Below, one piece after another: positions 34,189 to 46,100 of a stretch of DNA of 64,000 bases (its first letter is position 1; each line of letters begins with the position of its first letter). The notes under the pieces are model-generated. The model worked only from the letters and a program-made list of their open reading frames with translations. It was not told the origin of the DNA and did not search any database. The stretch lies in contig JARWKL010000012.1 of NCBI GenBank assembly GCA_029961685.1, positions 17,221,227 to 17,285,226 on the forward strand, read 5' to 3'. The DNA is from Aristolochia californica (taxonomy: Eukaryota > Streptophyta > Magnoliopsida > Piperales > Aristolochiaceae). Position numbers and translations under genes: made by a program.

Positions 34189-37100
34189 ACACAAAAAGCT
34201 CATGTATTTCTTGTGTTGTTTGTCAAATAATGAACTTTCCAAATTCTGAGTTGAGGCCTAAATGTATTAAAATACCTATTGTTTTCATTAATGTTGACCC
34301 TGGCACAGCTGACAACTGCAACAAGGTCTCGGTCTTCTTATTTTTATAATATGCATCTGAAGTTGAACTAGTTATCCTCTTTATCTTAACTTTACTGTGA
34401 TTCTTTTTAAATTGCAGTTACCACCTCACGAAGCTGGAGTTGTTAGGAGGGCTGTAAATCATTTCTTGCAGGTATATGTTTCATTGGGGGATTGGCTATG
34501 AGTTTCACTAAATTGGGATTTATGAATATTGAGCTTTAGCTATTGAGGATCTTCTGCTAATGTAAATAGTGGGGACTTTTGTTTTGCTTTTGATGGTATA
34601 ATCTTGGCTATATTAACTGCTTATTCTGTTCCTATTGGCTGATTACAAGACAAGGAGGAGGCTTTATAGTTCTGATTGCTTGAGAACCCAGGAATTCTCA
34701 AAGCCTTATTTTGGATAAACGTTACCCAATTAGGCTTAGTTAAGGGTTGAGAATCGATAAAGAAAAATGTGGGAAAACAAAATGAAAAAATAGTACAGAG
34801 TAGAAGGAGAAAATGGAAATGGCAAGAAGAGAGTTGTAGTGGAAACAGTTGTCAGTCATATGTTTCCTTGATCCTCAAAACTCTTCAAAGTAAACAGTTG
34901 AAAAAATGGAATTTGTTAGTAGGAATGGCCCCACATATATTAGTGTTGAGAAAGGTCCTATGGTTTTTAGTTGGAAACAACATCCTAACTTTGTCTAGTC
35001 TTTGGGATGAACCTTAGATCCAAATTTAGCATGGTACCAGCAGTAGAATATCTGCCTTGTTGAATCCAGTTTGTGTCTCATTTAAGTTTGTACCCCATTT
35101 GTATTGTCCATGTCTCTGGCAAGTTGTCTGTTTGTGTAAGCTTAGATATGAGGTAGAGTGTTTGTAGGAATTGTCTCACATAGATAAGTGTTACGAAAGA
35201 TCTTATGGATGTTATTGGGAAACAACCTCCGAACTTTGGCTAGTTATCTTAGGATGGGCTTTAGGCTCAAATTTAACAAAAACAATATTTGTGCCATCCT
35301 AACTAATAATATTAGATGAATTTTGCCCAAACACATGAATATACACAACACTCCCTTGCAAGCTAGAACATAAATAACTATCATACTCAACTTCAGACAA
35401 TACATTGAAGTTGCTGCCTCCGAAAAAGGGACAATAAACTCATTGTGCAGATTGATTTTTTGAGGGGACGAATGTTATGGTGCTGTCCTCAAAATAAACC
35501 TTTTTTTGGGTGGAGAGGTAAATCTACCTCATTTTGTATGTGTGAGTTGGTCTTGGACCCAAACTTAACAGAAACAATATTGTGCCATCTGTAACTAATT
35601 ATATTATATAAATTTTTTCTAAACACAAACAATAAACCCTTGCAAACTTGAGCATAAATACTATTATGCTCAACTTAAGACAATGGGTTGAAGTTACTGC
35701 CTCTGAAAAAGTGCCTATAAACTCATTGTGCTGGTGATTCTTGAGGGGATGAATGTTATGGTGCTGTTCTCAAAAATGACTTTTTTGGGTGAAGTGGCAA
35801 TCTACCTCATTGTGTGTGAGGGGCTGCTTGATTGTTGCAATACTGAAGCATAAATCACTAAACAATGCATTAAACTCTATCTATAAGTTCTAAGCCACAA
35901 AATTTCCATTATAATTTGAGACATAGACCTCTACTAATGCTCTTGCAATAGAGCTAGCTACAACACATTGTTTGTAATCTTCCGAGTAACTAAATTTCAA
36001 TTAACAAAAAGGAACACTTGTGGATCTTCTTTCATAGTGGAACGCTTGTCAAATCTTTTCTATGGAATAGAGAGAATTAAAGATTGAGGAAGAAAAGTAA
36101 CCCATGACCACGAGAATAGCTATCACTCTCTCATTGAATTAAGTAGATTAGGGCAATAATCATTCCTTAGCTCCCTTAAGTACAACTTACATGAGGTAGA
36201 TCTTCTCTCATTGTTTGGGACGGCTCCCCTTCCTTGTAATTTTACTCTTTTAAGCCTTTTAATATAACTCAGCACTAAGCTGCAAAATTTTGATATATCT
36301 GTTGCTCGGAGTCTTTGGTATAACTCGGACCTTGAATGGGCAATGATAGATGCGGTTGGCCACTCCGGTGGCATTCTTGTCATTTGGAACCCTAACTCGG
36401 TTGAAGCCATTTCCACAAAATTTGCCCTCTTCTCTCTTTGTATCCGGTTTCGTGATTGGACCCTGGGAACTCACTGGGCCCTTGCGGGCATATATGGTCC
36501 AACACGTCATAGCGACCGAGCCGAACTTTGGGATGAATTACTCTAGCAAGTCCAATCTTGGGATGTGCCCTGGCTGCTCGCCAGGTATTTCAATGCCACC
36601 CTCCGATGCTCCATCTCTTTCCCAGCACTTCGGGTCAAGTCCTCAACAAAGTTGGCTCTGACCACTGGCCAATCCAAATCAACACTCACCCCCTAAATTG
36701 GGGACACCCTCCTTTCCGCTTTGAAAACTCCTGGTTCCTTCATGATTCTTTTGCTCCCCAATTGAAAGACTGGTGGCAAGATCTTTACCACCACCCAAAT
36801 CCAGGATGGTCCTTTCCTCTCAAGCTCAAAGCCCTAAAGAGTAAGATTCGTACACGGGCTCGAAGCCTCCGTGCTGCTGTTGCATTTGCGAAAGATTCTG
36901 TTTGGTGCCGCATTTCTAAGCTTGATCTCTTCGAAGAGCAAAGGTCACTTTCGTCCCCTGCACTTATTCCCCGAAATCATTTAAATTGTGATCGTACAAA
37001 TCTCCTAAAGATTGAAACCACTCACTGGAAACAATGGGCTAGATTCCGCTGGTTGATTGATGGGGATGGAAATACCAAATTCTTCCATGCCATTTTCTCA

Positions 37101-40100
37101 GCTCATAGGAGAGCTAATCGTATCTCCTCTCTTTGCAATGAAGACGAGGAGATCACGGATAGCATCTCCATTGCTAATGTTCTTGTGAAGTTGTTTTTAG
37201 ATCTATATACAGAGGAGTCATTCAACTGTCCCGTTCTTCATTAGCTCGAGTTTAAACGTATCTCTGCCTCAGAAGTTGAAGTATTGGAGTGCCTCTCATG
37301 AGGAAATTGATGCTGTTGCTCTTGGTCTACCAACGGACCAAGCCCCTGGCCCGGACAGGTTCAATGGTGAATTTTATCACAAATCTTGGGGGACAATCAA
37401 AAATGATGTCCATGCTTTTGTCAATAACTTCCATCAAGTTGGCGTCACCCACAAATCCATTGAGGCTTTTTTCATTGCCCTAATCCCAAAAAAAGCCAAC
37501 TCAGCCCTCCCCCAAGATTTCAGACCTATTAGTCTTACCACCAGCGCATACAAAATCTTAGGCCGAATTCTTTCCAATCACCTAAGTGCCATCCTCCCCC
37601 ATGTTGTTAACCCATGTCAAAGTGCCTTTATCCGAGGCGGCAATATCTTGGACTCAGCAATGGCAGCCCACAAATTACTTCACTCTTTCAAAAAATCAAG
37701 TCAACCAAGAGTTGTTCTCAAACTTGATTTCAAAAAAGCCTTTGACCGGGGATTAAATGATGAGGAAACTTCTGCTTGGATAGATCGCTCATGGAGTCTC
37801 ACATTTCGCCAGGGATTAAATGGTGAGGAAACTTCGACTTTTTGCTCTCTCCTCTCTAGACTCAACAACATTACTATTTGTGAGCATGCTGTTGATAAAC
37901 TGACATGGAAGTCCAACATTAATGGCCGATTCACAGTTGCATCCGCCTACTCTCACATTAGAAAGCAAGATTACAGCATGCATGAGCACAAGGCAAACCT
38001 GGCATGGAAGCTCTCAACGCCTAGTAAAATCAAATTCTTCGTGTGGACGACCATCAAGGAACAAATCCTCACCTCTGACAACCTCCATAAAAGAGGTTAC
38101 ACTGCCCCCGATCGTACTTGTCCCCTTTGAGGTGTGTGCGACGAAACAGTCCAGCATGTTCTCTTACATTGTGATTTTTCTTGGCAAGTTTGGGTGAAGA
38201 TATTTCAAAAGATTGGTCTCCAAATGGGGCTACATCAGGACCTTTTCGGCACCTATGAGATGGTTATGGGGATCTGCCTTCGTAGGTTGGACAAGATAAT
38301 TCTCTTGGCATGCCTTGCACATGTCGCATGGTGCATATGGTTCGAGCGAAATAACCGGAGATTCAACTCCATGGCTAGCACCCCGAATAATATAGCTTCT
38401 CAGGCAGTGGACCTTATCTCGAGTTGGTTACATACTAGGAAGGAGTTTACTTCTCTATCGGGCGTTTCCCTTCGGGAAAATTGGGGTTTGATCGTGCATA
38501 TGGCGGGCCTCTATAGGAATCCGGTTATGGCCACCTGGGATCCTCCCCCTTACGACTGCATCAAACTCAATTTTGATGGCAGTGCTTTAGGCTGTCCTGG
38601 GCCGACTGGAGTTGGTGGTGTTTTTCAGAGACATCAGTGGAGACCCTATTCTATCCTATGCTGGGCCGGTGGGTATTGCTGATTCAAATACTTCTGAAGT
38701 GAGTGCTCTTCTATTCGGCCTCCAAATATTTAAAGAGCGGCTTTATGGCAAGCTGCTTATCGAAGGGGATTCAAAGACTCTCATCAGCCGGTGTTCGAAA
38801 GATAACTCCCCCCCCCCTGGCGCCACTGGCCAATCACTGATTGTAATACTGACATTGTGTCATCCATTCATTGTAATTGGAACCTTGTTCCTAGATCAAC
38901 CAATTTTTTGGCTGAAAAATTGGCAAAATTCGGAACCTCCCAACAATCTCTCATTGTTTGGGAAGGCTTCCCCTCTTGTAATCTGCTCGTTTGAGCTCTC
39001 TTAATAAAATTCAGCATCATTTAAAAAAAAAAAAGCATTTGATCGGGTTAACTGGAAGCTAATTGACCACCTTTTTGGTGAAATAGGTTTTGGCACCCGG
39101 TGGAGATTCTGGATGAGAAACTGCATTTCCACTGCATCTTATCCTGTTCTTGTCAACGGTAGGCCCTGCTTGTATTTCAATGGAACTAGGGGAATCAGGT
39201 AGGGAGACCCGCTGTCACCTTTCATCTTCACCCTTATTGGCAAACATTTGTCGGCCATGGTTCGACTAGCTAACAGATCAGGATGGCTCAGCCCCATATC
39301 CCCAGATCCTGCTCAAGACATCGCCCTCCTATAATATGCAGATGACACCATCTTCTTCTATGAAGGCTCTTTGAAACAAATTCATCACATTAAAGCCTTG
39401 CTCAATCGATTTGAAATCTCATCCAGTTAGAAAGTCAGTTGGTCAAACTCATCTATTGCTGGTTTTAACATTGAACCCCACCTATTGAACTCCATGGCCA
39501 GCTATCTTGGATGTAAAACTGAGATGACTCCATGCACTTATTTAGGCCTTCCCTTGACCCCCCAGATCCTGCTCAGGACATCGCCCTCCTATAATATGCA
39601 GATGACACCATCTTCTTCTATGAAGGCTCTTTGAAACAAATTCATCACATTAAAGCCTTGCTCAATCTATTTGAAATCTCATCCGGTTAGAAAGTCAGTT
39701 GGTCAAACTCATCTATTGCTGGTTTTAACATTGAACCCCACCTATTGAACTCCATGGCCAGCTATCTTGGATGTAAAACTGAGATGACTCCATGCACTTA
39801 TGTAGGCCTTCCCTTGACCCCTGGATTATCCACCAAGTGCTTCTGGCACCCTGTTATTGAGCGCCTAGAGGGTCGCTTGGCATAATGGAGAGGAAAATTC
39901 CTCTCTAAAGCTGGTAAGTTGGTTCTCATAAAATTTTGCCTTCATGAAATCCCTGGTTACTTTCTGTCTATGTTCCGGTGCCCTGCCTCTATTAGAGACA
40001 AAATTTAGCTCATCAAAAGAAGATTTCTTTGGAGAAGACCAATTGGTGAGAAAAAGTATCACTTGGTAAAATGGGAAGAGGTCTGCAAGCCAAAATTCCT

Positions 40101-43100
40101 TGGCGGACTGTGTTTCCGAGACATTGCCACTACAAATTCTGCTCTTCTCCTTAAATGGATCTAGAAAATCAATCTTTTCCTTGATCTAATTTGGAGAGCT
40201 CTTGGTGTTGCCAAAGCCAACAAACATTTGGGTTGGTGGACTGAGGGGGGAAGATACTACCGTCTGCCCCCAGCTTGGAAAAAAATAGTCTTGCTATTCC
40301 CAAATTTCAAGAAAGCTGTTAAGTGCTACGTTGGCAATGGGACCTCTACAAAATTTTGGTCTGATTGGTGGACTGGTCAATCCAGCCTAAACATTAGCTA
40401 TGAGTCTATCTCAATCCTAGCTAGAAATATTGATGCCTCTATCTCAGATCTCTGGTCTGAAACAGGGGGTTAGAATTTGAACCTCAGAAGAGACCTTTCG
40501 GATTCTGAAGCCATTCTGGCACCTAATCTCCTCTCGAGCATCTCCACAGCCAAACCTATATTTAATCCTGATACATTGATCTGGACTCCTTGTACAAAAG
40601 GTACTTTCTCATCTGCTTCAGCCTACAATTTCCTCTGGAACCCCACTTCAAATCAGCCAATCACCCTGTGGCCTCCGCCTGGATCCTCCTTGCCTTGCCT
40701 CGCACAAAAGTTTTTGTATGGAGCGCCTGCAAAAATAAAATCCTCGCATAAGATTCTTTAATCCGGTGGGAAGCCACCGTCCCCGATCCTTGTTGCCCTT
40801 TTTGCTAAAATGCCCTAGAAACGGCCAATCACAACCGATGGCCGTTTGGTCTAGTGGGTACCAATACTGCGTTGCATAAAATCTATATTTAAGGATATAT
40901 TTGCATTGGAAGAATCAAAGGTCATACTGGTATCCTGTTGCATTGAAAAATCCGAATTTAAGCCGATTGTTTTGCGTCACGATTTGAGTTGCTGTTATTG
41001 ATCAACTATATCAGGAAAATATCTCACTTACCCCTTTTCAATTACTACATCTATGTTATTTGGTTCAAGCTGGGAACATTGCCATTACCTCATAGCTTGA
41101 GGGGGAGAATTAGAAGAAGTACAAGAAAGATGTATTGTATTCTATATGTTGTGGTAAGTTTTATGTGACTAAAATATTCAAGAAAGGGGGAGCACAAAAG
41201 ACAAAAACTTTTGCATCTAAGAAGAAATTTTTTGCTGCAAAGAAAATTGAAGATCAAGAATCCTGACTCGCAGTAATAATTGTGGTAATTATTGGTGATA
41301 CTTGACTTGGCTCGACTCGATGCTATTTCTTCGGCTGAATTATTATTTTGAGGTATTTGAAACATATTCCTTGGTCAACATATTATTTGGTGTAGATACT
41401 TGCATCATATTATTTCATGGGTCCTTTTACAAGGATTTTATTATTTTGGTTTGTGTTATATGGGCTCAGGCCCATTTAAGCTACATCTATTGTCTCTTTG
41501 GATGAGACATTATTATTGAAGAAGTGGTGGCCTCAGCATCCTATTTTCCTGGTTATTTGACAACCTTACTCTTGCCATCCTTTATTTGACTCTCACATAC
41601 ATCTTTGGGCCAACCTTTTGTGTGTTGCTTCGGTTGGGAGTTTAAGTCCATCACGTATATGGGTGTTTAAGTCAATTGAGATTTTTTTTTTTTATATATA
41701 CCTGTGGGTCTTTTATTGGCGTCTTGTGAATGACATGCATTACCCACTTATCACGTATTTTATCGCCATCTTGTGAATGATAAGCATTTATCACCCATTT
41801 CTACCTGTGAGAGTCGGTGCCCGGGTTGGGACACCGTGATGGAGGAGCTTATTACTACATATATGTTATCCTCCTTAATTGGCATTTATTAATCCTACCA
41901 CTTGAGAGTCGTTGTCCTGTGGAGGGACACGGTGATGGAGGAGTTTTTACTATACTTCTGAGCATTACGTATAGACCCACTACCTGCGAAAGATAGGAGG
42001 GCCACTACCTGCGAAAGATAGGAGTGCCACTACCTGGGAATGATAGGAGTGTGCCCTACATCCAACATGGGTTATGACTGGAGTATGAAGCGATGTCATA
42101 CAGCTTGGAGTGATTTACTCTCACTTATCTTATGCTAGCTGGTCTTCATGGAAGAGAGCACCAGTGTGAGGGAGAGTGTTGGAAGATATGAAGGACTGCC
42201 ATTTTATACGAGAAGATCCTATACATCATACCCAGCAAGCTGGGAGTTCCTGATGTTCTCTCACCCTCAGCTTGAGAGGGAGTGTTGGAAGATAGGCCCA
42301 AACCCACACGACCAAGGAAGACCCACATATCCAAGAGTGTTGGAAGATGTGCCCAAGCCCATAAGATATAGGACCCACCATGATCACGTGAGGTGACATA
42401 AGAAGTTTTACACAATAAGAAGTCTGACAGAGCCAAAATTATTATGGAAGCAGGTCTCACAAAAGAGTTTCAATTTAAAGTGTTTTAGTCATGTTAGTCT
42501 TCTATCTATATTGGTTTATTTTATTATGCTAGGACTTATCTTCAAGTGTTAGAGTTTGGGTATAATTGGGACAAAGGTAGTTTAATTGTAGTTGGACTCT
42601 ACTACTTTCCTCTATTAAAAATAGATGTTTATGTGCTCTGATTATAATCAGTCAATGAAGTATTTCTCTTTTCCATAAATTCAACATCTGCTTAATGGGT
42701 TCCGTGTTTTCCATGATCATTGTGCCGGGCCCATTCTCATCGAGTGAGATTCTAAGGTGGTGATCGGTTGGTGTGAGCATTCCTCAACGCCTTTGTGGCG
42801 TCATTGGGACATTTTTTGAAATTATGGAATTTGTCAGCTTGTTTGATTGTTTTTGGTCTCACATCTCGAGATCAGCAAATTCTGTGGCCAGTGTTTTGGC
42901 CAAGTAGGGAGCTTCTTTGCAATCTCTTGTTGTTAGGGGATGATTTTATTTCAAGAAAGAAAAAGAAACATCGAGGGAGGCATCCCCCTACAAAAAAAGG
43001 TTTAAAGGGAGTGACCCAATTCAGCACAAGAATCTGCATCCGAATTGGTTGATCTGAGTACATGGAACCAGGTACAAGGAATAGAGGGTACGAGATCCAT

Positions 43101-46100
43101 AATGTCAAGATAAATCTGCTAGTGACGCCAAGTTGGGAAGGTGGAGGAGGAACACCAACCGATGACGACCCGAGAATCTCCTTCCACGATGAGTAGATTG
43201 CTCTTGGAAGATACGAAGTCCATGGAGAAATCCATATAGTTCTGCCATAGTCGAATCAACAATGCCAAGAGGGCCCAAGTAAGAAATACAAAAACCACAT
43301 ACTAAGTGGCCACAAAAAATCATATGCAACCCAACAAAAAGAATCTTGTATGCCAGCCCTTTAGGCATCTCCGATTCTATGTCAGCTGAGCTACATGGTC
43401 TCCTCAACGGGCTCCGTGTTTTTAGAGACAAGTGCAGTGGTCCCCTTCACATTGAAGGGGACTCGAAGGTGGTCATTGGTTGGTGTGAGTGTGCATCACC
43501 CGTGGCGCCATTGGGACATCTTTTGAGAGATTTTAGAATTTGCTACCTTATTTTCTTGTCTTTGTTGTCACATTCCGAGATCCGCAAATTCGGTAGCAGA
43601 TATGCTTGCCAAGCAAGGAACAACCCTGCAATCGCTTGTTGTTAGAGATCTGCTCCCTCCTCCTTTGTTTTTCTCTTTTGTTAATATAAATACATCTTTA
43701 TAAAAAAAAAACCAGAAAACCTAATAACCAAAATAGAAAGGAAATCAGCCAGGATCAAAGGGATAAACATCACTCTCAACAAGCTCAGAGAGCACGCTAG
43801 TCATTTGGAAGGAACTTGGTACAAATCTTTAGATTTGTGAAGCAATGAGTGGGAACGAGTGTTGGGAGGTTTGACGATGCAGGTTAGTGGTGTTGAAGGA
43901 GGGCAAATGAAGGTTTGAACTAGTGGCAGAATGGAATCAAGGTGAAGGGTGGATGATTGTTGGTAGGAGATGAAGAAGACAAAAGGAAAATCCAGTTGCA
44001 AGATCAATGTTTTTCTCATATGAAGATACGATTTTGAAGGTTGATGACCTGTGAGTTGGTGATTCCAAACAGGTCAAGATTACTGTCCAAAATGGTGAAA
44101 AATGATCTTTTATTAGGATTCCTTCGAGAATGAGAGGGCTCTTTGTCTCTCAGTTGCAGATGATTCTCCAATTTCAAGAGGAAAGGGTTTGAAGCAAGGA
44201 GCTTTTGGTAGAGTCCTTGTTCATCAATTCGATCTTTAATTACAGACATTGGGAATGCAAGATTGTCGATATGAGAGATAAGAATGTTTTGGCTAGGGTA
44301 TATTTCCCAAACAAACTGTTGAGGGGTTCGAATGGCCCATGTTCTTGGAGGCTCGAATTGTTTTTTTTTTTTTTTTCTGGATGAAGATTGCCCTGTTCAG
44401 CTTACTAGGGCAGATGATTTGGTGACTCCACAGGTGGAATGTTCTCGTCCAGCAGCTTCAGGTGTTTGGAGCAATCACAATCTGAGTTTTTTGCAGCCAG
44501 AGTCATCCCATGTGATTTCCTATCTTCATCTTGCACCTAAGCTTCTGGTGGATGGATGTGCTATGTTTGCTAAGAGCATAGTTGTGCCCTTAGCTGGAGT
44601 ATCAGTTAATAGAATGAGTGAGCTACTTGGATCTCCAATCACTGAGGATTATCTTACAAGTCAAAAATTTCCTTCCTAAGGGATAATTAATGGCTTATTT
44701 GTTTGGCAACAGAAGAAGACTATCAGCATCTTCTTTCATGGTGGTCATCTGATTCTCAGATACCATGCTCTTCGATTAAGGAATAGCAGGCCTCCACTCT
44801 GAATGGTCCTTTCAGAAGATGGTTGAAGATTGCTGGGCTTCTGATAGAATTATGGTTGGATGACTTTTTTACTGCACTGATAAACAAAATGGAAAGCTGA
44901 GGCTGTAGATGAAGGTGTTGTATCAAGGAAGCAAATGGATTTTGCTCGTGTCCTAATTCAGCCTTTCACCAACTCTTTAGAAGTTGTTTGAACAAATAAT
45001 TCTTGGGAGCGGAGTTCTTTGCTGTTTGCATCCAGCTAGAAGGGTCTCCCGTCATGGAGAGAGGGTACAAGAACAAGAGAAGAAGAAGACATGGAGTTGA
45101 CTAGGTGGTGATTTATTTGGTCTCCCAACTCACTTTGCTGGATGGTGAACAAACTCACTCTTTGTTGGCTCACCTGATTATTGAGGGAAACCGATTTCAA
45201 AATTCAAGTTGAAGCCTCTCTTCCTCGGAAATAACCCAGAGATATGCCCTCCAAGAGCAAATGCAGTCCTTCATAGTGAGCTCATGCTCTGGAAGCAGCG
45301 TGCAAGATTTAAGTGGCTCACTGATGTGGATGCCAATACTAATTCTTCCATGCAATTGCTTCTGCACGGAGAAGAGCCAACCGCATCACCACGCTCAACG
45401 TCAATGATGAGATTACCTCGGATCGATCACTTATTTTAGACTCACTGGTGATTTTTTTGCAGATTTATATTTTGATTGCGAGCCAATCCGCCATTTCTTC
45501 GAAAGGGTTCATTTCCAGGCTATTCCTTCGAATGCAGCTAGTCTCATCGAGCTCCCTTTCTCCGGTAGAGAAATTGAAAAAGTAGCACTAGGTCTTCCTC
45601 TGGATCGCGCTCTGGGCCCGGATGGTTTCAATGGGGAATTCTATCGTTGATGCTGGCCCTTCATAAAAAATGACATTGCCTGCATGGTTCACTCGTTCTA
45701 TCATCATGGCATCAGATTTAGGAGCATTGGAGCTTCGTTTATTGCCCTCATCTCTACAAAAGAAGGGGCCGAACTTCCATTTGACTTCCGGTCGATCAGT
45801 CTCACCACCAATGCCTACAAGGTGTTTGCGCGCCTCCTTGCCAATCGCCTCAAGGCGGTTCTCCCTATTGCCATTCATCATGGCCAGAGTGCTTTTATCA
45901 AGGGAAGAAATATATTAGATTCGGCCATGGCATGTCACGAGCTCATCCACCATTTTAAGGCTTTATAGTTCCCCAGATTCATCCTCAAGCTTGATTTCGA
46001 GAAAGCCTTTGACAGAGTTAGTTGGAAGCTTCTAGGCACTCTCTTGGGGAAGATGGGATTTAGGGAAAAATGGTGCTTCAGGATTCAAAGTTGTATCTCC

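Larger units (their letters stand above)
36300..40840 (+). mobile_element. L1 LINE (host of a nested LINE): endonuclease, RT and zinc finger
   Basis: The left part has AVGHSGGILVIWNPNSVEAI and HWALAGIYGPTRHSDRAELW (endonuclease), RWLIDGDGNTKFFHAIFS, LPTDQAPGPDRFNGEFY, DFRPISLTTSAYKILGRIL and LKLDFKKAFDR (RT). A second LINE interrupts it at 37750-39030. RT then resumes with VNWKLIDHLFGEIGFGTRWR, GIR-stop-GDPLSPF and YADDTIFFYEGSLKQ, and runs to the GRFLWRRP-like and zf-RVT region. A 260-bp tandem duplication lies inside. An endonuclease deletion, stops and frameshifts make it inert. The 3' RNase H may be the piece beyond 42687, cut off by the LTR element. Confidence 0.85.
40876..42686 (+). mobile_element. 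second long copy of the non-autonomous LTR family, 5' truncated
   Basis: The internal sequence aligns with 5080-6087 of the complete copy: ATCTATATTTAAGGATATAT, GAAGAATCAAAGGTCATACT, GGTTCAAGCTGGGAACATTG, and the pol-tail codons for SKLGVPDVLSP before a CTTGAGAGGGAG purine tract. The 3' LTR is present and the 5' LTR is missing. No coding frame is conserved between the copies. LINE sequence lies on both sides. Confidence 0.85.

Noticed and set aside
40842..40890. tRNA-like A-box word (TTTGGTCTAGTGGGTA)
   Set aside because: No B box or cloverleaf follows, and the sequence lies at the junction of a LINE and an LTR element. Chance resemblance is more likely than a tRNA or SINE.
43340..43708. Twin-priming inversion of a single LINE insertion (43105-43708)
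   Set aside because: The minus and plus parts cover overlapping segments of RNase H, while twin priming gives adjacent, non-overlapping segments.
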